32,261 bases of DNA, taken from Oscillospiraceae bacterium (GTDB lineage: Bacteria > Bacillota > Clostridia > Oscillospirales > CAG-272). The stretch is taken from the NCBI GenBank assembly GCA_015064805.1, contig SVRN01000023.1, forward strand, positions 1 through 32,261, given 5' to 3'. Both the position numbers and the translations under genes were made by a program. This document shows, piece after piece, positions 22,215-29,589 of the stretch. Each line of letters opens with the position of its first letter. Position 1 is the first letter of the stretch. Below the pieces are notes generated by a model. The model was given only the letters and a program-made list of their open reading frames with translations. It was not told the DNA's origin and did not search any database.

Positions 22215-22243
22215 ATTTTAACATGATATATGATTTCTGTCAA
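22215..22243 (-). promoter_or_regulatory. Promoter of lipoprotein paralog 1
   Basis: On the minus strand, TTGACA (22238-22243), a 17-nt spacer and TAAAAT (22215-22220). Confidence 0.78.
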
Positions 22244-22282
22244 GAAAAATCATCCACTTTTGTTTTTTTCGCCCTTTTGCAC

Positions 22283-22316
22283 AAAAAGGCAGCAACCAAC
22301 GAAGGACTGCCACCTT
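22283..22316 (-). terminator. Terminator after lipoprotein paralog 2
   Basis: On the minus strand, GGCAG pairs with CTGCC and is followed by TTTTT (22283-22287); an AAAAAGG stretch on the other side could extend the stem. Confidence 0.65.
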
Positions 22317-22344
22317 TTTGTTTATTTGTATCGCACAGAAACGC

Positions 22345-23903
22345 TTATTCCTTATCTGCGATCCAGTTATTGACCTCTTGGATATTCTCCTCTACCCTAT
22401 CCTCGTAGATTTCCCACAAGCTGGCGATATCCGAGCTGTTCGTTCTACTCAAGCGAAGCAGACCGCTGCTGTCGTGCAGACCGGATGCGTTGTCCCAATA
22501 CAGACCGGGGTCATAGGAACGAGTTTCCATAATGATCTCCAGCATCGCCTTGGACTCGCTGTCCTTGGCGGCGCGGCTCAGAAGGATGGTCTCAAAAACA
22601 TCGGATAAACAGTGTAGTAGGACTCCCAACTCAGTGCCTCGAGAATAACTGCACACATTTCTTTATTCGCTGCAAACTCAGGAATACCCAGAATACTGTC
22701 ATGATGCTCCCAAACGAGGGAGGAATAATCATCCTGCTCCAGATCGATCCTCGGATGAGGAAGGATACCGTACAGCTCGGGCATGTACTTGAGGACGTTG
22801 GTCGTATCCTTGATCATGCCGCTCTTGAACAGCGAGGCACCGTCAACAAACAGATCCTGATCCTTTTCAAGGAAGGAAGATCCGACCGTCATCTTGTTCA
22901 TATACCAATCTGCGTAGATGAAATCGTCAAAGATGCGCTTCATGACTTTGATGCTGTCTTCATCATAGCCGAAATCATACTCCAGATATCCGCCCTCGTC
23001 AATGTGAGCAAACTTATGTCCGGAGGCGTTGAACAGATAGTACACGGGATCATCACCGCCACAGCATCCCCAGACGTCTTCTGCCGAGTTCATCAGCTCG
23101 TCGTGGTCATTAGAGTGAGCAGTAACCTCGCAGGACAAAACCATATTCTCCAGCGTCCACTCCCCTGCCTCTGCCAGCTCGAAGAAATCGGGCAGATCGA
23201 CATAATCCTTTGCCATGGCCTGGTTGAAGAATAAGGCCGCAGTCGCACCCTTGTCGCGCAACAGCATTTCGCTTGCAGCTACGTACAGATGCGAGCCCAG
23301 CGTGAAAGATTCGATGGAATCCTTTACCCACCAGGGCTGATCGGTGTGAATATACTGCTCATATTCGTTCATATCAGCGAACAAGCCCTCTTCGACCAGC
23401 TCAACGATATTGACCGTACGAAGAATATACAGCTGATAAGTATCGCCCGACGTTAAAGAGTCACTACGAACGACAGCCATATACGATGGTGCACCGTTGA
23501 CCTCGTCAACCGACCAGTATTCTCTGGTGATGTTAACGCCGTAGTTTTCCTCAACCCAGGCATTTCTGTCAAACACTGCGGATCCCAGCATATCGCCGTC
23601 CTCGCGCTCCACGTCACCCTCTTCCCACGGAACCCAGGAGTATCCAACGTCCGTCAGGCCGCCGGCCGTCCATTGAAGGATGTTAAAGGACGCGCCCTGA
23701 TAACCATCCGTTGGCAGATAGTTCAGCGGGATACGCTCAGGCTTACCCTCGGTAGGAGGTGTAACGGTGGGGGGATTATTGTCATCATTCGTCGTCGGAT
23801 CCTCGGGTTCGCCGGGGTGTTCGGGATTCTGACAAGCAACGACGGTAAACAGCACCGTCAGAAGCATCAGCATTGCCAAAAGCATAGCTAAAAACTTTTT
23901 CAT
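22345..23903 (-). pseudogene. Solute-binding-type lipoprotein, paralog 2, broken by one frameshift
   Basis: The gene starts like its neighbours (MKKFLAMLLAMLMLLTVLFTVVAC with a lipobox) and matches paralog 3 along its length until SWESYYTVYPMF. There a run of five T on the coding strand (22594-22598) seems to have lost a base relative to the paralogs. The frame then reads LRPSF and stops at 22578. The remaining about 85 residues (ETILLSRAAKDSESKAMLEII ... NNWIADKE) continue intact in the next frame down to 22345. The rest shows no decay, so this is either a very recent mutation, phase-variable slippage or a homopolymer sequencing error. If intact it would be a lipid-anchored binding protein of about 519 aa. 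Confidence 0.8.
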
Positions 23904-23937
23904 TGATATATCTCCGATCAATATTTTATATATGGTA

Positions 23938-23966
23938 ATTATAACAAATATTTATCCTCTTGTCAA
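23938..23966 (-). promoter_or_regulatory. Promoter of lipoprotein paralog 2
   Basis: On the minus strand, TTGACA (23961-23966), a 17-nt spacer and TATAAT (23938-23943): a full consensus promoter. Confidence 0.85.
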
Positions 23967-24005
23967 GCATTCTGCTGACTTTGGTTGGTTTTTGTCCTTT
24001 TGCAT

Positions 24006-24042
24006 AAAAAGACAGCGATCGAAAGCCGATCGCTGTCTTTTT
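24006..24042 (-). terminator. Terminator after lipoprotein paralog 3
   Basis: A perfect 16-bp stem (24006-24021 with 24027-24042) with an A-run and a T-run at its ends; loop AAAGC. Confidence 0.9.
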
Positions 24043-24066
24043 TTATTGACATCGCACTACAAGAGA

Positions 24067-25617
24067 TTATTCCTTATTCGCGATCCAGTTATTGACCTCT
24101 TGGATATTCTCCTCTACCCTATCCTCGTAGATTGCCCACAAGCTGGCGATATCGGAGGTTCCCTTCATACTCAGACGCAGAAGGCCATCGCCACCGTGCA
24201 GACCCGAGCCGCCGTCCCAGTACAGACCGGGATCGTAAGAACGGGTAGCAAAGATGATCTCCAGCATTTCCTTGGACTCCTGATCCTTGGCCGCACGGTT
24301 GAGCAGGATGGTATCATAGAACAGCGGATATACGCTATAGTAGGACTCCCAGCTCAGCGCCTCAAGAATAACTGCGCACATTTCCTTATTCGCTGCAAAC
24401 TGAGGAATACCCAGAACGCTGTCGTGGTGCTCCCAAACGAGAGAGGAATAATCACCCTGGTCAAGGGTATACTTCGGATACGGCAGAATACCGTACAGAT
24501 CGTTCATATTCTTCAGGCGGTTGGTGGTATCCTTTACCATACCGGTCTTGAACAGCGAAACACCGTCGACGAACAGGTCCTGATCCTTTTCAAGGAACTC
24601 ACCCTCAGTAGTGGAGTTCATATACCAATCGGTGTAAAGGAAGTCGTCAAAGATCGACTTGATTACCGTGACGCTATCCTCGTCATAACCGAAGTCGTAA
24701 GCAATATAACCGTCCTCATCGATATGAGCGAACTTATAGCCTGCCGCGTTGAACAGGTAGTATATAGGGTCATCGCCGCCGATACAGCCCCATATATCCT
24801 GCGCAGAGTTCATTTCCTCGTCGTTGTCGTTAGAATGAGCAACGATTTCAGAAGCATAAATCAATTCCTCCAGCGTCCACTCGCCTTCCGCCGCCAACTC
24901 AAAGAAGTTGGGCAGATCGGTGTAGTCCTTCGTCATAACCTGGTTGAAGAACAAGGCTGCCGTTGCGCCCTTGTCACGCAACAACATTTCGCTGGCACAC
25001 ACGTACAGATGCGAGCCCAACGCAAAGGACTCTACCGCATCCTGAACCCACCAAGGCTGGTCAGTACGCAGATACTGCTCATACTCATTCATATCAGCAA
25101 AATAGCCTTCTTCGATCAAAGAAACGATCCCAACCGTACGCATCGTAAACAGCTGATAGGTATTGCTCGAGGTTTCCGAATCGTTACGAACTCTCGTCGT
25201 ATACGTAGGCTCATACTCGATCTGAGCATATTCCTTGGAAATGATAACGCCGTAGGTCTCCTCAACCCACGCGTTACGGTCGAATACAGCGGAAGCCAGC
25301 ATATCGCCGTCTTCCTCTTCTACGTCACCCTCTTCCCACGGGATCCAGCTCACACCAACGTCAACGACGTTGTTGCAGGACCACTCAAGAATGTGGAACT
25401 GTGCGTCGTTGAAGCCGTCCGTCGGCAGATAGTTCAGCGGAATACGCTCAACCTCACCACCTCCGGTGGGGGGAGTGACAACGGGGGGCTTATCTCCGCC
25501 TTCTGTCACCGGATCCTTGGGGTCGTCCGGCTGTTCAGGGTCATTGCATGCAACGATAGTAAACAGTGCTGTCAGGATCATCAGTATTGCCAAAAACAAA
25601 GACAAATACTTTTTCAT
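24067..25617 (-). CDS. Solute-binding-type lipoprotein, paralog 3
   Basis: This 516-aa protein has a signal peptide and lipobox (LFTIVAC), then a linker with PPVVTPPTGG. Its domain is very close to paralog 2: WIPWEEGDVEEEDGDMLASAVFDRNAWVEETYGV, LRTDQPWWVQDA, LRDKGATAALFFNQVM, IGGDDPIYYLFNAAGYKFAHIDEDG, LEALSWESYYSVYPLFYDTILLNRAAKDQESKEMLEIIF. Its last 90 bp differ from those of paralog 2 at only a few positions, so duplication or conversion was recent. It is probably membrane-anchored and binds a small extracellular ligand such as a sugar, but no transporter is linked. ATG at 25617 with AAGGAGG upstream. Confidence 0.82.
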   Translation of the reverse strand: MKKYLSLFLAILMILTALFTIVACNDPEQPDDPKDPVTEGGDKPPVVTPPTGGGEVERIPLNYLPTDGFNDAQFHILEWSCNNVVDVGVSWIPWEEGDVEEEDGDMLASAVFDRNAWVEETYGVIISKEYAQIEYEPTYTTRVRNDSETSSNTYQLFTMRTVGIVSLIEEGYFADMNEYEQYLRTDQPWWVQDAVESFALGSHLYVCASEMLLRDKGATAALFFNQVMTKDYTDLPNFFELAAEGEWTLEELIYASEIVAHSNDNDEEMNSAQDIWGCIGGDDPIYYLFNAAGYKFAHIDEDGYIAYDFGYDEDSVTVIKSIFDDFLYTDWYMNSTTEGEFLEKDQDLFVDGVSLFKTGMVKDTTNRLKNMNDLYGILPYPKYTLDQGDYSSLVWEHHDSVLGIPQFAANKEMCAVILEALSWESYYSVYPLFYDTILLNRAAKDQESKEMLEIIFATRSYDPGLYWDGGSGLHGGDGLLRLSMKGTSDIASLWAIYEDRVEENIQEVNNWIANKE

Positions 25618-25681
25618 TGTTTTCCTCCTTAAAAACTTTGCACCATCGGCCATCGTCCAAAAGTGCATAATATTGTATTTT

Positions 25682-25710
25682 ATTCTACCATATTTTTTCC
25701 CTTTCGTCAA
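25682..25710 (-). promoter_or_regulatory. Promoter of lipoprotein paralog 3
   Basis: On the minus strand, TTGACG (25705-25710), a 17-nt spacer and TAGAAT (25682-25687). Confidence 0.72.
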
Positions 25711-25749
25711 GCAAAAGCACCTCCCTGCTCAAATTTTTCCCTTTTGCAC

Positions 25750-25788
25750 AAAAAAAGGCGGCGCTGTTATTGCAACAACGCCAAAGCC
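25750..25788 (-). terminator. Terminator after sigK
   Basis: On the minus strand, GGC-TTT-GGCG-TT-GTT pairs with AAC-AG-CGCC-GCC around GCAAT and is followed by TTTTTTT. It is an interrupted but long stem just after the sigK stop codon. Confidence 0.75.
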
Positions 25789-25796
25789 TTTTTCGC

Positions 25797-26486
25797 TCAT
25801 CCTCCCAACGCATGGCGCAGCTTTTCCAACGCGCCCTTTTCGAGTCGGCTGACGTACGATCGGGAAATGCCCAGCAGCGTCGCCACCTCGCGTTGTGCCA
25901 GCGGCTCGCGGCCGTCCAGGCCGTAACGAAGACGGATGATCTGCTGCTCCCTCTCCTCCAGCACCTGTCCAACCAACTGCACCGCCCGACGGCTGCACAG
26001 CATGGTATCGACCTCCTCGGTCATGTTCTCCTCGCTGGCGATGACGTCCATGTAGGTCAGCGGATTGCCCTCGCGGTCAACGTCGATGGTGTCGTACATA
26101 GAAACCTCGGCGCTCTGATGCTTGAGACGGCGAAAGTGCATGAGGATCTCGTTCTGCACGCACTTAGCGCCGTAGGTAGCAAACTTGGTGCCGTTGTCCA
26201 CGCGGAAGGTATCGACCGCCTTGATCAGCCCAATCGAGCCGACCGACACCAGATCCTCCTGATTGCGGCAGGTGCCGTAATATTTGCGGACGATGTGGGA
26301 GACCAAGCGAAGATTGTGCAAAATGAGTTTTTGACGAGCCTCCTCATCCCCGTTCGCAGCAGCCACGAAGCAGTCGTGCTCCTCGGCAGGTGAGAGCGGC
26401 GGCGGAAACTGGGAGGGCGTTCCGATCCCAAGCGAAATGTGAAAAAAACGTGTGAGCAGCGCGATGAGTGCGGCAAGCATATTCAT
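25797..26486 (-). CDS. sigK: Sporulation sigma factor SigK (pro-sigma-K)
   Basis: This 229-aa protein directs RNA polymerase to late mother-cell genes for coat formation and spore release. It begins with a hydrophobic pro-sequence (MNMLAALIALLTRFFHISLGIGTPSQFPPPLS), normally removed by the SpoIVFB protease. Region 2 follows (HNLRLVSHIVRKYYGTCRNQEDLVSVGSIGLIKAVDTFRVDNGTKFATYGAKCVQNEILMHFRRLK). Region 4 is REQQIIRLRYGLDGREPLAQREVATLLGISRSYVSRLEKGALEKLRHAL. The sigma-K style spacer VSMYDTIDVDREGNPLTYMDVI separates it from sigma-E. The gene is continuous, with no skin-type prophage insertion. ATG at 26486 with AAAGGAG upstream; a sigma-E-like promoter lies ahead. Confidence 0.92.
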   Translation of the reverse strand: MNMLAALIALLTRFFHISLGIGTPSQFPPPLSPAEEHDCFVAAANGDEEARQKLILHNLRLVSHIVRKYYGTCRNQEDLVSVGSIGLIKAVDTFRVDNGTKFATYGAKCVQNEILMHFRRLKHQSAEVSMYDTIDVDREGNPLTYMDVIASEENMTEEVDTMLCSRRAVQLVGQVLEEREQQIIRLRYGLDGREPLAQREVATLLGISRSYVSRLEKGALEKLRHALGG

Positions 26487-26512
26487 TCTCCTTTCACGGC
26501 GTAAGATGCTGC

Positions 26513-26541
26513 ATTATATGGTGAAAAAAGAAAAAATTTGC
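26513..26541 (-). promoter_or_regulatory. Putative sigma-E promoter of sigK
   Basis: On the minus strand, GCAAATT (26535-26541) fits the sigma-E -35 consensus (KMATATT) at six of seven positions. After 14 nt, CATATAAT (26513-26520) fits the -10 (CATACAAT) at seven of eight. Transcription of sigK by sigma-E is the known arrangement in Bacillus. Confidence 0.55.
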
Positions 26542-26589
26542 CTGTCCTATCTCACTTGCGCGTTTTTTTCGCAAATGCCGCGATGTATC

Positions 26590-26618
26590 TTGAAAAAAAG
26601 CGAAAAACGGTGTATAAT
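26590..26618 (+). promoter_or_regulatory. Promoter of the HAD phosphatase gene
   Basis: TTGAAA (26590-26595), a 17-nt spacer and TATAAT (26613-26618), 30 nt before the start codon. Confidence 0.78.
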
Positions 26619-26648
26619 AACACCAGTCCGACAGAGAGGAAAACGCAT

Positions 26649-27425
26649 ATGAAATATTTGATTTTTTTGGATATAGACGGCACGCTGCTCGCCCGCGGCG
26701 GTGTGCCTGCTCGCACCAAAGAGGCGATCGACGAAGCGATCCGTCGCGGCCATTTGGTCTTTATCAACACGGGGCGCTCCAAGGGCAACGTTCCTTTTGA
26801 GGCGCTCAAGGGCGTGAATTTGACGGGCATCGTCGCAGGTCTTGGCTCGTATATCGAAATGGAGGGCGAGGTTCTGTTCTCACACGCCATGATGAAAGAG
26901 GAGATCGCGTACGCCATGCAGGTAGCGGACGAAGTCGAGATCGGGCTGATCTTAGAGGGCGAGCAGATGCTTTTGAACTACCACTCCGAGCTCGTTCATC
27001 CGCTTTGGGGACAAAATCGCCCCGCCGTGAAGAACGCCGAGGATATGGCGCAGCGCTACCCCGAGCTACGCGTCAGTAAGATCAGCTTCACCAAGCCCCT
27101 TACCCCCGAGGCGGTTGAAAAACTCGCCACGCACCTTGGCGTGATCAGCCATCCCACCTACGCCGAGGTATTCTCCAAGGGGTTGAGCAAAGCGACCGCC
27201 ATGGATTTTCTCAGGGACCGTTTGGACATTGCAAACGACCATGTGATCGCCATGGGCGACAGCCTCAACGACGTGGAGATGCTGCGCGCGGCTGGCATTG
27301 CCGTCGTCATGGGTGACGGACATCCTGACGTTTTGCCGCTGGCAGATTTCGTTTCCATCGCCGCGCACGAGGGCGGCGTCGGACAGGCGATTGAGAAATT
27401 GGTGCTGAAAGAAAAAGGACGGTAA
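26649..27425 (+). CDS. HAD-superfamily hydrolase, Cof-type
   Basis: This 258-aa phosphatase of the haloacid dehalogenase superfamily has motif I FLDIDGTLL (nucleophile Asp8, acid Asp10), motif II INTGRSKGN and motif IV VIAMGDSLNDVEML. A large cap domain between motifs II and III makes it a type IIB (Cof-like) enzyme. Such proteins dephosphorylate sugar phosphates, nucleotides or FMN; the substrate is open. ATG at 26649 with GAGAGG upstream; the frame is open further upstream, but no other start has a ribosome site. Its stop codon lies in the left arm of a terminator that appears to have been split by cassette B. Confidence 0.88.
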   Translation: MKYLIFLDIDGTLLARGGVPARTKEAIDEAIRRGHLVFINTGRSKGNVPFEALKGVNLTGIVAGLGSYIEMEGEVLFSHAMMKEEIAYAMQVADEVEIGLILEGEQMLLNYHSELVHPLWGQNRPAVKNAEDMAQRYPELRVSKISFTKPLTPEAVEKLATHLGVISHPTYAEVFSKGLSKATAMDFLRDRLDIANDHVIAMGDSLNDVEMLRAAGIAVVMGDGHPDVLPLADFVSIAAHEGGVGQAIEKLVLKEKGR

Positions 27426-27474
27426 AGACAGGTTCTCATAAGGATGTTTGATTCAACTTGATTCGCAGAAAACA

Positions 27475-27517
27475 AAGATTAACCCCGACAGATTAAAAAT
27501 CTGTCGGGGTTAATCTT
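27475..27517 (-). terminator. Cassette B terminator hairpin
   Basis: A perfect 19-bp stem, AAGATTAACCCCGACAGAT (27475-27493) with its complement (27499-27517), loop TAAAA. On the minus strand it follows the payload gene and is trailed by TTTGTTTT. Its core is shared with the cassette A terminator. Confidence 0.8.
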
Positions 27518-27518
27518 A

Positions 27519-27857
27519 TTAGCCAATATCAAAAAAGCAAGGAACTAAATGATGCGGCTTATACTTATCAATAGTTTCTACAATATGGGCTCTGATTTCT
27601 TCTAAAGAACAATGTTTCATATTTCTGTCATATATCATTGTTTCAGCCCACATATATTCGGGATTTTCTTTATCACCGTATCCTCCACCACCTAATGAAT
27701 CCTTTTGCTTGTCTATCAAGACGTATTCAAACCAGAGGATCTCGTTTACAAAACCTCCACACTCAAAAAGCAATTCTACAAACTCGCTCCAGTTTCTAAA
27801 TATCAAATCCGAACAAACTTTATTTTCTTCTATGTATTTTTTTATTTTGCCGTCCAT
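27519..27857 (-). CDS. Unknown 112-aa protein, cassette payload
   Basis: I do not recognise this protein. It is acidic-to-neutral, has no signal peptide or membrane helix and contains many aromatic residues. Marked stretches are IFRNWSEFVELLFECGGFVNEILWFEYVLID, a Gly-rich turn SLGGGGYGDKENPEYMW and the end LVPCFFDIG. Size and composition recall immunity-type or small stand-alone cytoplasmic proteins, but there is no motif to prove it. ATG at 27857 with GAGGTG 6 nt upstream. It is AT-rich compared with the flanking HAD and sigF genes. It lies between the cassette leader and the cassette terminator, in the position the GNAT gene has in cassette A. Confidence 0.7.
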   Translation of the reverse strand: MDGKIKKYIEENKVCSDLIFRNWSEFVELLFECGGFVNEILWFEYVLIDKQKDSLGGGGYGDKENPEYMWAETMIYDRNMKHCSLEEIRAHIVETIDKYKPHHLVPCFFDIG

Positions 27858-27875
27858 AATTACACCTCGTTTATT

Positions 27876-27908
27876 ATCGTTAATCGCCAGTTTCGCATCT
27901 GTATTACA
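27876..27908 (-). repeat. Conserved cassette leader block (copy B)
   Basis: On the minus strand, TGTAATACA then GAAACTGGCGATTAA aligns with the block at 1050-1082. In both places it stands directly before the ribosome binding site of an unrelated gene. Confidence 0.6.
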
Positions 27909-27952
27909 AATACTTCGGGCAAAGCCCATACCCCTATGGTTGCATGCATCCT

Positions 27953-28090
27953 AAGGCTCCCTCCGGGAGGGAGCTGGCGCCGTAGGCGACTGAGGGAGAA
28001 TGCGTTACACGAAGGTTTTCACAAATCGAAAGTTGCGCAGGCTCCTTCCACCGCTAACGCGGTCCCCCTCCCTCTCGGAGGGAGGCTTTT
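27953..28090. repeat. MITE-like inverted-repeat element nested in cassette B
   Basis: The ends are imperfect inverted copies: AAGGCTCCCTCCGGGAGGGA on the left and, as reverse complement, AAAGCCTCCCTCCGAGAGGG on the right. The inside contains GGCGCCGTAGGCGACTGAGG and CCGCTAACGCGG hairpins. It resembles dispersed GC-rich repeats seen in gut Clostridia. It lies between the cassette promoter and the payload gene and is absent from cassette A. Confidence 0.7.
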
Positions 28091-28100
28091 CGTTAGTCTC

Positions 28101-28140
28101 ATTATAACACAAATCGGCAGAGAAAACAAGTTCTCTGCCG
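28101..28140 (-). promoter_or_regulatory. Hairpin-embedded sigma-A-type promoter of cassette B
   Basis: On the minus strand, TTGTTT (28124-28129), a 17-nt spacer and TATAAT (28101-28106), with the -35 inside the same CGGCAGAGA/TCTCTGCCG hairpin as in cassette A. It points at the 112-aa gene about 245 bp away. Confidence 0.7.
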
Positions 28141-28230
28141 AAATTTATGTGTCACGGACCGTCGAGGACGCCGGTCCCTACAATTTGTAAACATCCTTAT
28201 GAGAACCAGCCTAACACCGTCCTTTTTTCG

Positions 28231-29058
28231 TTACGACGTCAGCTCCTCGCGCAGATACGCCACGATCTTTTTTTCCTCGCGCGAGATCTTGACCTGCGTC
28301 AGGCCCAGCTGCTCGGCGACCTGCTGTTGGGTGTGGTTGCGATAGTAGCGCAACAGCACGATCTTTTGCCAGAGCGGTTGCATCCGAGAGATAGCCTGCG
28401 TCAGCGCCAGACGGTCGTGCATGCGCTCCAGCTCGTCCGCGCTCTCCTCGTCGGGCAAGACCGCCTCGTAGGTCTGCGTGCTCTCACCGTTTCCCGTCCC
28501 CGGGAGCGTGTCGCACAGCGAGCGCACGGGTGAGATGGCGTCCAGCGCCATGGCCGCCTCCTCCATATCCACGCCGCACCGCTCGGCCAGCTCGCGCACC
28601 GAGGGCTCGCGCTCCTCAAACATCAAAATCTCGCTGCGTACCCGCATCAGCTGGGCGCCCAGCTTTTTGTAGCTTCGGCTGACCTTGATCATACCGTCGT
28701 CGCGCAAATGTCTGCGGATCTCACCTACGATCAGCGGCACGGCGTAGGTCGAAAAGGCCGTTCCCCGCTCGAGCGAAAAGCTGCGAACCGCCTTGATCAT
28801 GCCAATGGTACCGATCTGAATGAGATCCTCAAATTCCGTCCCCCGCCCGCAAAATCGCTGAGCGAGCGAGCGCACGAGCCCCGCGTTTTCAATGACCAAC
28901 TGCTCCATGGCGGCATCGTCGTCCTGCTGGGCACGCTCGATCAAGGCGCGGTTGCGCTCACTTCGCGCGCGGTCAAAGCCCGCGTTCTCACAGGCGGCTT
29001 CTTCGGTCGGTATATCGTTTGCTTGGATGGTTTGCTCTTTTGTTTGCGTCGTGTCCAA
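28231..29058 (-). CDS. sigF: Sporulation sigma factor SigF
   Basis: This sigma factor of about 275 aa carries a region 2 (NAGLVRSLAQRFCGRGTEFEDLIQIGTIGMIKAVRSFSLERGTAFSTYAVPLIVGEIRRHLRDDG), region 3 (SRSYKKLGAQLMRVRSEILMFEEREPSVRELAERCGV) and region 4 (RMQPLWQKIVLLRYYRNHTQQQVAEQLGLTQVKISREEKKIV). The gene order spoIIAA-spoIIAB-sigma identifies it as sigma-F, the first forespore-specific factor, and not sigma-G. Start: the TTG at 29058 lies 8 nt after GGAGG, while the in-frame GTG at 29067 overlaps that site; either may be used. It has an N-terminal acidic extension of about 25 residues. Downstream, its terminator seems to have been split by cassette B. Confidence 0.92.
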   Translation of the reverse strand: MDTTQTKEQTIQANDIPTEEAACENAGFDRARSERNRALIERAQQDDDAAMEQLVIENAGLVRSLAQRFCGRGTEFEDLIQIGTIGMIKAVRSFSLERGTAFSTYAVPLIVGEIRRHLRDDGMIKVSRSYKKLGAQLMRVRSEILMFEEREPSVRELAERCGVDMEEAAMALDAISPVRSLCDTLPGTGNGESTQTYEAVLPDEESADELERMHDRLALTQAISRMQPLWQKIVLLRYYRNHTQQQVAEQLGLTQVKISREEKKIVAYLREELTS

Positions 29059-29088
29059 ATCCTTCACCTCCGGCTGGCGCTTATGCGC

Positions 29089-29571
29089 TTATGTAGCCGA
29101 AAACCGATCCTGCAGCCGCTTGATCAGCGTCACCGTCGTGCCCTTGCCCGGGCGGGACACCACCCGCACGCCATCGCAGAAATTTTCCATGACGGTAAAG
29201 CCCATGCCGCTTCGCTCGCCCTCGGCGTCCGTCGTATATAGCGGCTCACGGGCGCGGCGCACGTCCTCAATACCGCATCCGCGGTCCTTGATCTCAATTT
29301 TCACCAGCCCCTCGTTGTAGATGCGGACGCGAAGCTGTATTTCGCCGATCGTATCGCGATAGGCGTGCACGATGCAGTTGGTGACCGCCTCACTGACGGC
29401 ACATTTGATGTCAGCCAACTCGGTCGCGCTGGGATCGGCTTGCACGCAAAAAGCCGCCACCGCCGCTCGTGCCATACCCTCGTTGACCGACAGCGAGGGC
29501 AGCTTGATGTTGATTTCATTGCGGACGGTCAGCCCCCGACGGGGGTAATCGCCCACGGAATAGCTTGCCAT
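29089..29571 (-). CDS. spoIIAB: Anti-sigma-F factor and protein kinase SpoIIAB
   Basis: This 160-aa protein holds sigma-F inactive and phosphorylates SpoIIAA. It has the GHKL ATP-binding boxes: N box (IKCAVSEAVTNCIVHAYRD), G1 (EIKDRGCGIEDVRRAREPLYTT) and G2 (GERSGMGFTVMENFCDGVRV). The family core begins at NEINIKLPSLSVNEGMAR; the ATG at 29571, supported by GGAGA 8 nt upstream, adds about 17 residues (MASYSVGDYPRRGLTV) absent from Bacillus SpoIIAB. It is the middle gene of the spoIIA operon, 18 nt after spoIIAA. Confidence 0.94.
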   Translation of the reverse strand: MASYSVGDYPRRGLTVRNEINIKLPSLSVNEGMARAAVAAFCVQADPSATELADIKCAVSEAVTNCIVHAYRDTIGEIQLRVRIYNEGLVKIEIKDRGCGIEDVRRAREPLYTTDAEGERSGMGFTVMENFCDGVRVVSRPGKGTTVTLIKRLQDRFSAT

Positions 29572-29589
29572 GTTGTATCTCCTCTCTTT

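Larger units (their letters stand above)
27431..28207 (-). mobile_element. Repeat-bounded non-autonomous gene cassette B carrying an unknown gene
   Basis: Perfect 19-bp terminal inverted repeats (GGTTCTCATAAGGATGTTT at 27431-27449 and its reverse complement at 28189-28207) bound 777 bp. Reading on the minus strand, it contains a variable hairpin stretch, the promoter hairpin (28101-28140), a MITE-like repeat, a GGCTTTGCCCGA stretch, the conserved leader, the 112-aa gene and the terminator hairpin. This is the same order as in cassette A at 864-1739. There is no transposase. No target-site duplication longer than one base is evident. The flanking bases on both sides (27412-27423 and 28216-28227) are complementary and look like the two arms of one former terminator. 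Confidence 0.75.

Noticed and set aside
20738..25632. Open frames of 556 and 566 residues on the plus strand opposite the solute-binding lipoproteins
   Set aside because: They mirror the paralogs in a fixed frame, so their similarity to each other is a by-product of the paralogy. The promoters, signal peptides and ribosome sites all belong to the minus strand.
28231..29058. Naming the sigma gene sigG
   Set aside because: Sigma-F and sigma-G are close relatives, but the direct order spoIIAA-spoIIAB-sigma is that of the spoIIA operon, so sigF is the better call.
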